Positions 7,801 to 16,946 of a stretch of 41,453 nt of DNA are shown piece by piece. Every line of letters begins with the position of its first letter. Position 1 is the stretch's first letter. This DNA is from a virus, in IMG/VR virus record IMGVR_UViG_3300021083_000107, positions 1 to 41,453 of that record. One strand, written 5' to 3'. The notes below the pieces were generated by a model. The model worked only from the letters and a program-made list of their open reading frames with translations, searched no databases and was not told the origin of the DNA. The position numbers and the translations under genes are program-made.

Positions 7801-10121
7801 TGTACTTTTTGATCTGGTATATTCTCAACAGAACGATAAATATCGGTTAATAATTTCTTTAATTTAGCAAATATATCAGACATTGCCTCATTGGGCGCAT
7901 GACCTTCCATAAAATACCGCTCGGTAGCACGCGCAAATGATTCGTGCTGTGATCTAGTAAAGCCGCTCCAATTGCCTTTTGCGTTGCCGAGCCATTTTCT
8001 TATATTTGCAACATCATCGACTAGTTGCTTTGGCGCACCATCCTCAGCCGCATATTTTGCCATAATATCAAGAAAGTGATGTGCGCTTTCATGAATAAAC
8101 GTGGAGGCATCGGCACGCTTCATCAACCGTATTATAGCCCTACCAGTGTTGGATACATACGTAGGTATATACGAACCTTTGGCTTTTTGCTCCAAAGTTC
8201 CCTTTTGTGCAAGTTGGGTTACGCTTTGGTTCTGTTTTACGACATCGGCACCCTCGCGCTTATACCAATCTGCGATTGTTCCTCGCGCACCCCCATACAA
8301 ATCAGACATACTTTGGAAGAATGTTGCCACAACTTGTGCTGTTGAATGAGCTTCTTCTGCGCTCCTTCCTGCTGCGACTTGCTTGGCTATAACATCATTT
8401 ACCACGGAATTACGCATTTGCTCTTTCGATGCGGTATTTTCTTGTGGCTCTTCTTGTGGTTCTTTTTCTCCAATTATATCGCCAAGATGTGCCTCAACAT
8501 TATATTTTGCAACATTCAATTTTGGTTCTGGGACTGTTTGAGTTTCCGGCATTTTCTCGGAAGCATCTCGATAAGCTTTGTTTACCTCATCGGCCAAACC
8601 TTCGCGCTCTTTTGATAGATCGCTTATCTTACTTCTAACGACGGCCATGTCTGGCGTATCTTCTGTCTTCTTGCCTTCAACAAGTTCATTAAACGCATCC
8701 GTTGCATCAGATATTTGAGAGCGCAAATCAGCAAGCATAGAAGCTTGTTTATTTGTCAATCTATCCTCAACACCATTAACCTTATCAAGTATATCACTGA
8801 TTTTCTGATTATTTGTATCAGTCAAATTATCGACTTTGCCTTTCGCTTCAACAATATCAGGATCAATCATGATGTTATCATCACGCTTTTGCACCAGATC
8901 TTTCACCCATGTATGCAACCTTTGGAGTTGAGCCGTAATAGGGTCCCATTTAGAAAACACTTCAGGGTTTATTTGACGAGCAACATCGTGAATAGTTTGG
9001 GGTTCTACAGTCTTGACATTAATTGAAGGTGCTTCTTGATTTTCCGCTATCTCAGGCTTGATGGATGAATGAACTTCTGGTTCGCTAAATTTCAGAGGTT
9101 CTTTAAAGTAGTCGGCCTCCGTACCCATTGCGCTGGCGTTATTCAAACGCACAATTCTATCTGGCGGCTTTACCCACGAAGCACCTTCACCGCCCATAAC
9201 AATCTGGGAAACCTGCTGCCCCATATCAATGGCATCTTCTTTACTCATTCCAGATCGTTCGGCCTCTTCCTGCATAGCGGCACTAGCGCCTGACAATGTA
9301 GCTTCCATGCTAGGAAGAATCATTGCGGCCTTCATCATGACGGTTACTGGGTCTTCTGTGCTTACACCGCGTTCATCAACCTGTGGCGAAAACTGCTCAA
9401 TCGTAGAGCGCAATTGATCCATATATGCGCTTTGCATAAATGCAGTTGCGTATGGCTTAATAATATCACCCGCAAGATTGGCCATGCTTGCGGCATTTTC
9501 CTGAAAACCATTGGAGTTCTTAAAGCTCTTTAGATCAGAACTGATTTCGTCATCATGGGCTATACTGGCTTGATCTGGAACTTTTGCTCTGAATAAATTA
9601 ACCACATCATTGTTTATCGAATTTCCAATATTGCTCATGCCAAAGAATGCGGCCTTTGCCGCACCGCCCAATGCGCTTACCGTCTTATCAACATTCATCA
9701 TTGTTCTGGCATTATTAGGAGCAAGTTTTTGAAGTGCTTCGAATGCTGACTTATCCGTATCGTTCAATGTCGCCTTGTAATCGTCTATTTCCTTTTGTTC
9801 TTGAATCGGCTTTTGCTCAATAGCCAATTTCTCCTGCGCTTCAGGAGTGTTCATATGCGCAGATATATCCTCCGAAAAAGACGCCAAGTCGCTATTTGTT
9901 TGTTCCGCATGTTTTTGTGCTTCAGCGGCAAATGCGTTTAGATCGGATTGCTGCTGTGTCGCCTGTTCTGGCGTTATCGGTGCTGGCGCGACCTGTGGTG
10001 TGAGTTGTTGCTGTGCAGGTTGTTCAACAGTCTGTGATGTCGCAACTTGCTGTGGTGCGATTACAGGAGGCTGGTCAGGCTGTGCTGTAAGCACTTCTGT
10101 TTGGTTAACAGGATCGGCCAT
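4845..10121 (-). CDS. Giant internal virion / DNA-ejection protein with HExxH metallopeptidase motif
   Basis: 1758 residues, from an ATG in a TAATG overlap preceded by GGAGG. It sits last in the gp14/gp15/gp16-like series, where T7 gp16 (about 1,300 residues) builds the ejection channel. The N-terminal 100 residues are Gln/Pro/Ala-rich. Coiled-coil segments follow around 390-560. H677-E678-S-A-H681 forms an HExxH zinc-binding motif, followed about 55 residues later by a 'HESFARATERYFMEG' segment that could supply the third ligand. This resembles the metallopeptidase domains described in phage polyvalent proteins. Residues about 840-955 are a Gly/Ala/Ser/Thr/Glu low-complexity linker. The C-terminal 700 residues are helical, with a hydrophobic Gly-rich stretch near 1450 that may insert in membrane. 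It probably combines channel formation with a processing or envelope-related enzyme. Confidence 0.75.
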   Translation of the reverse strand: MADPVNQTEVLTAQPDQPPVIAPQQVATSQTVEQPAQQQLTPQVAPAPITPEQATQQQSDLNAFAAEAQKHAEQTNSDLASFSEDISAHMNTPEAQEKLAIEQKPIQEQKEIDDYKATLNDTDKSAFEALQKLAPNNARTMMNVDKTVSALGGAAKAAFFGMSNIGNSINNDVVNLFRAKVPDQASIAHDDEISSDLKSFKNSNGFQENAASMANLAGDIIKPYATAFMQSAYMDQLRSTIEQFSPQVDERGVSTEDPVTVMMKAAMILPSMEATLSGASAAMQEEAERSGMSKEDAIDMGQQVSQIVMGGEGASWVKPPDRIVRLNNASAMGTEADYFKEPLKFSEPEVHSSIKPEIAENQEAPSINVKTVEPQTIHDVARQINPEVFSKWDPITAQLQRLHTWVKDLVQKRDDNIMIDPDIVEAKGKVDNLTDTNNQKISDILDKVNGVEDRLTNKQASMLADLRSQISDATDAFNELVEGKKTEDTPDMAVVRSKISDLSKEREGLADEVNKAYRDASEKMPETQTVPEPKLNVAKYNVEAHLGDIIGEKEPQEEPQENTASKEQMRNSVVNDVIAKQVAAGRSAEEAHSTAQVVATFFQSMSDLYGGARGTIADWYKREGADVVKQNQSVTQLAQKGTLEQKAKGSYIPTYVSNTGRAIIRLMKRADASTFIHESAHHFLDIMAKYAAEDGAPKQLVDDVANIRKWLGNAKGNWSGFTRSQHESFARATERYFMEGHAPNEAMSDIFAKLKKLLTDIYRSVENIPDQKVQINDDIRKMFDRMLGGGEGGYETVITPENMSGKEFADLHEQDAKETPPDKATDVADNVRNEINLTAKQHGDKEAENVIASAEKISGGATDSAGTESVATDATASEPPKIGTSGSATSPEGSELRPTAESGAESTEPTGELGAADRKAASEGSGNAAGDAGTAAGERAAAGTTHPAGGKPYYLDESSKRFRLDKINGSADAMAALNELVANNSDIMDARYGDAAYRQQKLIDANFELIEQLAEKSATLKVDAKKSPQDMLAYLRITQQLQIAAEIRAELQADWAHAGHALRRVSSSENIPDLASYIKSVTGKSLLQLEEEAKLMQSIDKPEAKAEFAVDMRTGRYKAFEDATLAFFRNNVLSNPLTHLAYLSNTFVKAYGRALINTPYAALIGAIRGDADRVTLEQIPYMLTVLNNAAMNSFPVAWGAVKSGIPFMRGSEEGVARTALDKVFQQRFSGKNDLLKAARVEARANKVNISDIDATLALRSANKDAAAKQAESYPAIHTYLQNEIEKSNKGYKQSLPGGIGHFLTVPERSIAGIHTLSYSVNYEMRIAEKAFQDGVSKGFTGDAMSNHLVKYTQNPPIEAMKDAHEKSLEAMYMKTSSAEMNRVLSTVSNNNIPGFRLVTGLAMPFAKIGVNMLDQGLIESTPLGLIKQSVRDDLLGKNGDIARANAGAKMMLGATAGTVAFGMGMAGFITGGGPTDYKQRNVLIAGGWKPYSIKVGNLYIPYKKWLGEMAPIVGACADFADGIHSLESGADVHIATGIAASFGENITSDTWLNGMSQLVDMFRNQDSAWKYIQNLATGFIPYSAALNMTRQQVDPTARSVTSNGVSNLWGFGPKIANRLPFVSYMLDPKVNVLGGKLPSGTGMGMGWDNNDPIVQKLQKLDIGISTIPKEIMGIKLTPDQYHEYAVVSGLALRDALWNDKNNGILQIPGFEKLSHYDQAKVIDSAITATRDAGVAYITSKYPDIRDRAAEVKEQLHNK

Positions 10122-12463
10122 TACTGACCTCCGGCCAAAGGAACCGCCGGACTTGGTTTCCAGCCCATTGCCTTAGCTTCTTCCATATAAGCTTTTAATT
10201 TATCTGGATCATTTTGCACTTTTGAAGCATCATACAAAACATCAGGAATACTGCGAACTTTAGGAGCATTAGTCGCACTCTCAACAATTCCTGTTGCTTT
10301 TGGAACTGACAAATCTTTAACCGCATTTCCGATCCAATTCTTATTACTTGGATCATAATATTCCATTGGTGAAATGGGCGGCTTTGCATTTTGCATATTG
10401 AGTTCTATTTGTGGCAACATTGACATTACAGTATTTAATTTTTCAGCCGATGACCCTTTATTATCTGCATAACCCAAGATTTGTGCTTTTATAATGCCGT
10501 AAGCAGCAGCTTTTCTTTCTTTAACATTATATTCTTCGTCTATATCTTTCTTTGCTTGCTTAACGCCATCGCCGTTCAGCATTCCTTTTTTCATATAATC
10601 ATTAAGCTGAGAATAATCGGTTATTTTATGATTTATGATATCTTCCTGAACTTGTGCATAGTTTGAACCGTATTTTGTTGGGTCTGGCTTTCCGGCAGCT
10701 TCACGGTTGATTTTTGCCATTGATATGGCAGCATCCATTGTGGTTTTATCATTGGCCATAAATGTACGCATATCTGGCGTAATGCGCGGATCGGTAATGG
10801 AATAAAAATCAGGATTTGCTGTTACATCCTGAATTTTTGCAGAGTTTTGATTTTTGTATTGATCTGCAACTTCTTTTAACTGAGTAAAATGAGCTTTTAT
10901 TCCTTCAATAGTTGCATTTCTTTCATCTACATTTTGTATTGCGTTGGCTTGCTGTAACGCCCCAGATAAATCATAGTTTTGATACGCCTGTAAAGGATTG
11001 GCTGCTGGCTGTTGTGTAATTCCGCCCATTTGATGAGGCGCAAGAATTGCTTTTCCTAAATCAATTTTATTGCCATTATTATCAACCGTATCGCACTTTA
11101 CTTGACCATACATCGCGTCGCACTTCGATTGTATAAAATCAGTAAATTGCTTCGCTGTCATATCTACCCTACCGCCATTTTTGGCAATAGCTTGAACTGG
11201 ATCATAGGTTGGACTTTTGAATGGAGCTAAAACATCTACAGCTTTTTTATCAGGGTTGTTAAAGAGGGCAGGGCCACCACCAACACCTTGTTGATAAATG
11301 GTATAAATTTGTGCTGGCGTTGCTGAGCCGTTAAATAATTTGTTTGCAATAACGGATGCGTCATTAAGTCTATCGACCATAATATTTGCAGAATCTTGCT
11401 TATTAGCAGGAACAACACCTTGTACTTGCCCAATGTTATCACTTGTTCGCCCAAAAGATGATTCCAACCCGGCAGTCATTAGAGCAAGATTTGGATCAAC
11501 ATTTTTGGCTTGAGCCGCAGAAGCAACAGCAGATTTAACTTGAACAACAGACGCACCACCCAATCCTGATGGAGGAAGCGGTTGGCCTGCATTTATTGCG
11601 GCAACATTAGATGCAGCAGTATTTTTCAAATTTTCAGCGTGAAGCGTTTTTTCAATTTCAACTTGTTGAACGCCATCTAAAGCATCTTTATTTTGCAAAT
11701 AAATACTATTTGCAAAACTAATATCCCCACGGGCAACCGAAGCTCCTACGACTTGTTGTGTTATTTTACCTGTTATTTGTCGTGCATTTTCATCAAGAAT
11801 TACTTTGCCTTGAGGATCGTTAGGATCAACGCCTCCTCCAGTTGGACTAGTAGCGTAAAGGGTTGATTTACCAACAGCCGATTGAATAGCTTGATTAATA
11901 ACATTTGAGTTACTTCCAGCGCCGACAGCTATGCTTCCTTGTGCATCAACAAAATCATTTACGCCTTGTTTTTCATAAGCAGTCTGCTGTTCATCAAGAT
12001 GACGCGCCATACCATCTTGTAAATTACTTATATGCCTAACAGAAAAGCTTCGAACAAGGTTTTGTTGGATAGGAGGCAAATCTTTAATTGCATTTTCTTG
12101 TGCTTGATTTAAAGCATCAAGAGTTGGCTGGTATGCTTTTTGGGCATCCATGCCTTTCGTTTGATAATAATCACTAGATATTTTTGCGGTAGCAGGAACA
12201 AGTTGATTGGATATAATATCATCAGCATGGGCTTGCGAGGCCATTTCAGCGTAATGCGTAGCTATATCACTCGCTTCATCTCCTAACTGTTCGCCAACCT
12301 TACCAGCGCCTTGCAATGCACCGCCAACTTGTGCACCAAAATCGTCCGGGTTTGCATGAGCATCAAAACGCGGCCCACGACCCGCAGGTGAGTCCGTATC
12401 CGCAATCCCAGATGGACTTGCGTTATAACCTTGATAAACGTCTTGAGGTTTTGGACCAGCCAT
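10121..12463 (-). CDS. Internal virion protein with lytic transglycosylase domain
   Basis: 780 residues. The N-terminal 270 residues are helical and Gln-rich. Residues about 310-420 carry a soluble-lytic-transglycosylase-like segment: 'NVDPNLALMTAGLESSFG' with the likely catalytic Glu334, followed by 'GQVQGV' and a 'YQQGVGGG' element. The remainder is helical. In T7-like phages one ejection protein carries such a domain to open peptidoglycan for DNA entry (gp16 in T7); here it lies in the gp15-like position and the larger partner has the metallopeptidase motif. It starts 3 bases after the previous stop and overlaps the next gene by one base (TAATG). Confidence 0.8.
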   Translation of the reverse strand: MAGPKPQDVYQGYNASPSGIADTDSPAGRGPRFDAHANPDDFGAQVGGALQGAGKVGEQLGDEASDIATHYAEMASQAHADDIISNQLVPATAKISSDYYQTKGMDAQKAYQPTLDALNQAQENAIKDLPPIQQNLVRSFSVRHISNLQDGMARHLDEQQTAYEKQGVNDFVDAQGSIAVGAGSNSNVINQAIQSAVGKSTLYATSPTGGGVDPNDPQGKVILDENARQITGKITQQVVGASVARGDISFANSIYLQNKDALDGVQQVEIEKTLHAENLKNTAASNVAAINAGQPLPPSGLGGASVVQVKSAVASAAQAKNVDPNLALMTAGLESSFGRTSDNIGQVQGVVPANKQDSANIMVDRLNDASVIANKLFNGSATPAQIYTIYQQGVGGGPALFNNPDKKAVDVLAPFKSPTYDPVQAIAKNGGRVDMTAKQFTDFIQSKCDAMYGQVKCDTVDNNGNKIDLGKAILAPHQMGGITQQPAANPLQAYQNYDLSGALQQANAIQNVDERNATIEGIKAHFTQLKEVADQYKNQNSAKIQDVTANPDFYSITDPRITPDMRTFMANDKTTMDAAISMAKINREAAGKPDPTKYGSNYAQVQEDIINHKITDYSQLNDYMKKGMLNGDGVKQAKKDIDEEYNVKERKAAAYGIIKAQILGYADNKGSSAEKLNTVMSMLPQIELNMQNAKPPISPMEYYDPSNKNWIGNAVKDLSVPKATGIVESATNAPKVRSIPDVLYDASKVQNDPDKLKAYMEEAKAMGWKPSPAVPLAGGQ

Positions 12464-12465
12464 GT

Positions 12466-13152
12466 CTAACCTTCTTGTACATCTTGTGCTACTTGACCGG
12501 CTGGTGACATATTATTATAAGCCGTACCGCTATTCAAACCACTGCCGCCACCATTCATGGTAAATTTAGCGTAATTGCTGGCAGCACTTCCCAACCCACC
12601 AAGTACAGAACTAGCAGCGCCAATCTCGCCAGCTGTAGTCGCATTGTTGGCAGCCATACTGTCCAATGTAGATTGAGCAGTATCGTTAGCTCCCTGCACT
12701 TGATACCCATAAGCCGTTCGAGCAGCATTAGAGCGAATTGTAATGGCGTTTAATTCGCCAAGTTCACGAGCCGATGATTGTACTTGTAAGTTTGACCCAG
12801 AATTTATGTCAACGCCAGATGCACCTTCGTTAGCAACAATGGCACCAAGTTTTGCACGTGACTGAAGCCCAGCTTGTTCAGCCTGTGCTGTTCCTGCTGC
12901 ACCAGCGTAATTAGCACTTTGTGTAGCTATAATAGCATTATTAGCAGCTATCTGGGCGTTGTATTTGTCAGCGGCAGATGTCGCGTTTCCCTGTTCTATG
13001 GCACCAGCGGCACCAACGCCAGCAGCTGCTATGGATGTGATGGCACCTATAGCCCCCAAATTAGCTCCAATAGCTGCTGCGGCAGTTCCAAAGGTACCAG
13101 CCCCACCAGCGGCGGCGGCTATTCCAGCGGCAGATACAGTTCCACCCGACAT
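12466..13152 (-). CDS. T7 gp14-like internal virion protein B
   Basis: 228 residues. An Ala/Gly-rich, hydrophobic N-terminal third (about residues 5-52) could be membrane-interacting. It is followed by a long helix with the pattern seen in podovirus gp14-like ejection proteins: 'YNAQIAANNAI', then 'GLQSRAKLGAIVANEGASG' and 'NAARTAYGYQ'. T7 gp14 is ejected first and sits in the outer membrane. The gene lies directly before the two larger ejection proteins, as expected. It ends with TAG. Confidence 0.75.
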   Translation of the reverse strand: MSGGTVSAAGIAAAAGGAGTFGTAAAAIGANLGAIGAITSIAAAGVGAAGAIEQGNATSAADKYNAQIAANNAIIATQSANYAGAAGTAQAEQAGLQSRAKLGAIVANEGASGVDINSGSNLQVQSSARELGELNAITIRSNAARTAYGYQVQGANDTAQSTLDSMAANNATTAGEIGAASSVLGGLGSAASNYAKFTMNGGGSGLNSGTAYNNMSPAGQVAQDVQEG

Positions 13153-13158
13153 ATTATT

Positions 13159-13617
13159 TTACTCCCCCGTAATGGTAACATGATTGATGGCGTCTTCATT
13201 GCGCGAGAATAGAAGGTGCGTCTCATCCGTAAATTCTTCTTCAGCTTCTTCAACCGTTTTTGCGCTCGTTGGGAAGACCATTGTAACGTAAGTGTCACCT
13301 ATCGCATATCCAGCTTGTTTGCGGTTGGCGTTCCCAGAGAATACATTGTACCCATGCAATTCAATGGGTTCGTTATCAATATAAATAACAAAATCACCGC
13401 TCAAAATTAGTAATGTTGGAATCTTCATAAGCGAACCAACTATTGTCACACCAGCTGGAACCATAATCGTTCGTGAATACATTCCAGCGTGAATCAAATG
13501 AGATGTCGGAATTAAGGTTTGTGGTAATTGACCAACAAAAGCCTCAAGACGACGAACATTGGCAATCGTCACTTCACTCATAGTATCTATGCGACGCTCA
13601 GCCACTGCATTAGACAT
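13159..13617 (-). CDS. Cupin-like phage protein, likely without metal site
   Basis: 152 residues with alternating short strands: 'YSRTIMVPAGVTIVGS', 'LLILSGDFVIYIDNEP', then 'GYNVFSGNANRKQAGYA'. This is the order of a single-domain cupin beta barrel. The histidines that normally bind metal after the first Gly are absent, replaced by a Met-Lys-Ile context, so enzymatic activity is doubtful. Small cupin-like proteins occur next to tail genes in other podoviruses and may be structural. The start at 13617 overlaps the GNAT stop by 8 bases, with AGGA upstream; a second ATG at 13581 is possible. Confidence 0.55.
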   Translation of the reverse strand: MSNAVAERRIDTMSEVTIANVRRLEAFVGQLPQTLIPTSHLIHAGMYSRTIMVPAGVTIVGSLMKIPTLLILSGDFVIYIDNEPIELHGYNVFSGNANRKQAGYAIGDTYVTMVFPTSAKTVEEAEEEFTDETHLLFSRNEDAINHVTITGE

Positions 13618-14068
13618 TCGTTAATTTCCTGAAAAACACACGATTAGTCTCAACATACCCTATATGGGGTAAAACTTCAGCTAGATTACCACCAAAGGGG
13701 GCGCTAATAAAGAGGCATGGAGATTGTCTTTCTGCGGCATATTCTTCAGCAGCGCGAATAAGTTTAAGTCCAGCGCCTGTTTTACGATGCTCTTTGGCAA
13801 CAAAAAGGCTTTCAGTGACCGACATAAGAACCCCGCAATGAGGGAAAATAGATACTAAAACAGTTACAAAACCAACTAATTTATCGTCCAAAAAAGCACC
13901 AATCGCCTGCAAAGAACCCAATTTTTCAAGGTTATAATACATTTCCATCTTAGCAGAAAACGGGGGTGCGCCGTCCACAACAAGTTCAGTCGCATATTCA
14001 GCCAATAAATCTGAAAAATTTGGTGCAGATTCAAGGCGCGATACTGTACATTTACAAATATTAATCAC
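13610..14068 (-). CDS. GNAT-family N-acetyltransferase
   Basis: About 152 residues from a GTG at 14068. That start is favoured because GGGAG sits 5 bases upstream and it forms a tight GTGATTAA overlap with the nozzle stop; an in-frame ATG further up (14086) would lie deeper inside that gene. The core motif 'SLFVAKEHRKTGAGLKLIRAAEEYA' (split here: strand beta4, then the acetyl-CoA loop R-K-T-G-A-G) is typical of GNAT enzymes. 'GFVTVLV' precedes it and 'FFRKL' ends the fold. GNAT proteins recur between tail and ejection genes in podoviruses; substrate unknown. Confidence 0.75.
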   Translation of the reverse strand: MINICKCTVSRLESAPNFSDLLAEYATELVVDGAPPFSAKMEMYYNLEKLGSLQAIGAFLDDKLVGFVTVLVSIFPHCGVLMSVTESLFVAKEHRKTGAGLKLIRAAEEYAAERQSPCLFISAPFGGNLAEVLPHIGYVETNRVFFRKLTNV

Positions 14069-16946
14069 TCGTATCTCCCATTTCATACCAAACAATAAGG
14101 CTGTTAAGGTTTATAGGAAGGGGATACTGCGTCTGAACAGCAATTTGTGCATTGGTTTCCCAATCGGCGGGAGCTTCAATATATTCATCACCAGTATATA
14201 ATGGCGCTGAATTACCAGGAATAACAGCAGCATTTCGTTCTCTCGATGGATAAAGACCCGTCCACGTTATATTGGCATTATTTGGCTGGATGGATGCATC
14301 AGGCTGATTAACGCCGATTGAAATGCCCCTTGATGCCTCCATACGCGCCGTAACGCCAAATATCGACTTACGCTTGCCCTGTGGCGTGTCTTTTTGCCCT
14401 GGTGGGTCAAGGTACATAGTTTGTAATTGACACGTGTACGGCAATCCTACGGTTATTTGGGAGGCTGCCAGAGGCAATGTCACGGTGCCGTTAACAACAG
14501 TCTGACTAGGAACGACAGAGCCATCCGCCAATATAGAAACTTCCAAACCGTTTAAATGATTTAACCCGCTCACAGACGTTGTTGGCGTTCCTATTGACCA
14601 GTTCCCTGATATTTGGGGTATTGGCGTATTATTCGGGTCATTGGGAATAGTTTTAGTTATAGGTGTCGTTATGTTGGCCGTAACACTTGTTCCTGACGTA
14701 TAAGACGTAATTGTAGCCACCCCACCGCCAGTTCTAATAACATCCCCAATCATGCCAGAAGAAAAAACCGAGGATGAAGCTGTAAAAACAACATTATTGG
14801 TAATTACGGCGCTTACAACCGCACCCGAACCTGTACTATCGGATATTAATATACTGGTTTGACCTAATGTATAATTTTGACCTTCAGTTAATGGAGTAAC
14901 TGCTGTGATAACACCAGCAACAACCGTAACGCTAAAAGTAGCTCCAAAACCTTGCCCACTGGCATCGACCGCAACAGCAGTAGGCGATGTATATCCTTCT
15001 CCCCCAAAAGCCACGAGGGTATTTGATATATTACTTGTCCCGTTTGCCGATGTCGCATAAATTGTAGCTGATGGATAATTTAAAGCCAAAGTAAGCCCTG
15101 CATCAACGCACCAGCAACTACCAACATCTTGCCACAAACGATTATTCATGCGTTCTGAATAATAAACGTAAACACCATTTACCAAACGCTGCGTTACAAT
15201 ATACAAAGCATCTACAGGTGGCTCTACAACAGTGCAAACGCTGGCATACAATCCATTGGTGTCGTGTCTTGCCCAAGCATAAACATCTTGTTCTTTAAGG
15301 TATGTAAAAGACAACATGGTGCCATCATTTCTAACGCACCATATAAGTTTGTACGGTTCTTCAGCATAAGCCCATTGAATAATTTCATAACCAGTAAACA
15401 ACTGGTTTGAAAGAACGGTAGTGTCCGTTCCCGTATAAATGTTAACAAAGAAATTATAAGATAAATCTCTTACGATTGATCCTTTGGCTTGCACATATAA
15501 AATATCGTAATTAACCACAATAGGCGGGACGGTTGAATTGCACCCATTATAGGCTTGAGGTTGTGCGTCCTGATCTGACGGCGTAATAGCTGCACTATTG
15601 CCGCCGTTTAATTGCCATGCTCCAGAACCTGTCAAAACAACTAACCCACCTGGCATGGGAACAAGAAATTGAATACCATTAACCTGTTGCGCCCACGGTG
15701 ATCCAGTTATTGAGTCAGAGTCGGCAATAGGTATGGCATAGTCAAAATTAAGAAAAGCCCCTGGCTGGCTCATGTAATACGTATCTGGATTATCAATTGT
15801 ACTTGCATAAACGCGACGTTGCTGAAAATACGCTACGCATCCAGGGTAATAACCCGTCCCTGTAAAAGGGTTTTGATGCTGAGGGGGGACAGTCGTAAAA
15901 TCAGGTTGAATGTTTGTGTCAACAAAACTTGTTGATAAACTTGTTCCGGCAAAACCAAAAAGAACTCCAGAAGGTTGCGCGGTTCCATACGAAGGCGTTG
16001 CTTCATATATATTGTAGCTTGTAGCCCCGGTCACGGCTGACCACGTAATAGTATTGCTACCTGCGTATATTGATATGTCGTTATTGTAACATTGAGCTAC
16101 ATTTGAAGCGATACTTTCTTCGCCATCGGAAGCAACGGCAGTAACAACATACTGATAATAGGTTGTCGCAGTTGTGGAAGAATTGGCTGTAGCGGAGGCA
16201 CCAGTAGGGGCAGATATAGAAGAAGCAAATGTTACTTCTGTAAAAACCCAATCTGTCGCCCCATCACGCTGAAGATCATAAGGCGGATAATCATAAGGCG
16301 AACTTTCATCAACATAAGAAACACATGTCAAAGACATTGTGTTTGCGCTTTGAGTATATTTTAAATAAGACAAATCTTCAGCAGCATAAGGGGCTACCAC
16401 AGTATAAATACGGGCAACCGTGCCGCCAGTAGAAGCAGTTGCCGAAGTTACGTTATTTCCAAAAAGATCTTGAACATTAAAAGTATTAGTAGTTTCTGCT
16501 GTAACAACCCAAATTAATCCGCTAAAACCCGTGTTTCCCGAATCATAAAGCCAATCCCCGACACTATAACCATGAGCCGTAGCTGTAAACAGCCCAGCAG
16601 AACTGACACTTGTTACAGTAACGGCACTTTCTAAAACGTAAGCACCATCGGACAAGATACGCATATATTCATCGCCAAATTCCAGTGCGTATCCTTGGTC
16701 AATGTTAAATTGAAACGGAATAAGCCGTGGCGGATAGCTGGATACTGTGCCACCGACATTAGGCGCATTCTGCTTACACATTCCGCAATACGCAGTGCCT
16801 GCGCGTGATGCAGCCCCCCCACGATAATTGGCGAAGAAATTACGATAAGTAGAAGCCCCCGAATGATATTTTTGAAGATCCGTTCTGCCAAAAACGGATG
16901 GGCTAAGTTCACCTGAAGAAAAGCTATTTTGGATTGTGGTCAGCAA
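14061..16946 (-). CDS. Tail nozzle protein (T7 gp12-like tail tubular protein B) with added beta modules
   Basis: 961 residues, longer than T7 gp12 (about 790). The N-terminus 'NSFSSGELSPSVFGRTDLQKY' style sequence with the following Arg/Gly-rich 'RNFF...RGGAASRAGT' is the hallmark of podovirus nozzle proteins. Two inserts explain the length: a fibronectin-III-like segment (about residues 235-330, with 'YYQYVVTAVASDGEES' and 'ITWSAVTGATSYNIYE') and a Gly-rich beta module (about 640-720, containing 'GGEGYTSP'). The start is TTG at 16946, overlapping the upstream stop by 7 bases; GGGGA lies upstream. It builds the distal tube below the gp11-like adaptor and holds the fibres. Confidence 0.85.
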   Translation of the reverse strand: MLTTIQNSFSSGELSPSVFGRTDLQKYHSGASTYRNFFANYRGGAASRAGTAYCGMCKQNAPNVGGTVSSYPPRLIPFQFNIDQGYALEFGDEYMRILSDGAYVLESAVTVTSVSSAGLFTATAHGYSVGDWLYDSGNTGFSGLIWVVTAETTNTFNVQDLFGNNVTSATASTGGTVARIYTVVAPYAAEDLSYLKYTQSANTMSLTCVSYVDESSPYDYPPYDLQRDGATDWVFTEVTFASSISAPTGASATANSSTTATTYYQYVVTAVASDGEESIASNVAQCYNNDISIYAGSNTITWSAVTGATSYNIYEATPSYGTAQPSGVLFGFAGTSLSTSFVDTNIQPDFTTVPPQHQNPFTGTGYYPGCVAYFQQRRVYASTIDNPDTYYMSQPGAFLNFDYAIPIADSDSITGSPWAQQVNGIQFLVPMPGGLVVLTGSGAWQLNGGNSAAITPSDQDAQPQAYNGCNSTVPPIVVNYDILYVQAKGSIVRDLSYNFFVNIYTGTDTTVLSNQLFTGYEIIQWAYAEEPYKLIWCVRNDGTMLSFTYLKEQDVYAWARHDTNGLYASVCTVVEPPVDALYIVTQRLVNGVYVYYSERMNNRLWQDVGSCWCVDAGLTLALNYPSATIYATSANGTSNISNTLVAFGGEGYTSPTAVAVDASGQGFGATFSVTVVAGVITAVTPLTEGQNYTLGQTSILISDSTGSGAVVSAVITNNVVFTASSSVFSSGMIGDVIRTGGGVATITSYTSGTSVTANITTPITKTIPNDPNNTPIPQISGNWSIGTPTTSVSGLNHLNGLEVSILADGSVVPSQTVVNGTVTLPLAASQITVGLPYTCQLQTMYLDPPGQKDTPQGKRKSIFGVTARMEASRGISIGVNQPDASIQPNNANITWTGLYPSRERNAAVIPGNSAPLYTGDEYIEAPADWETNAQIAVQTQYPLPINLNSLIVWYEMGDTSD

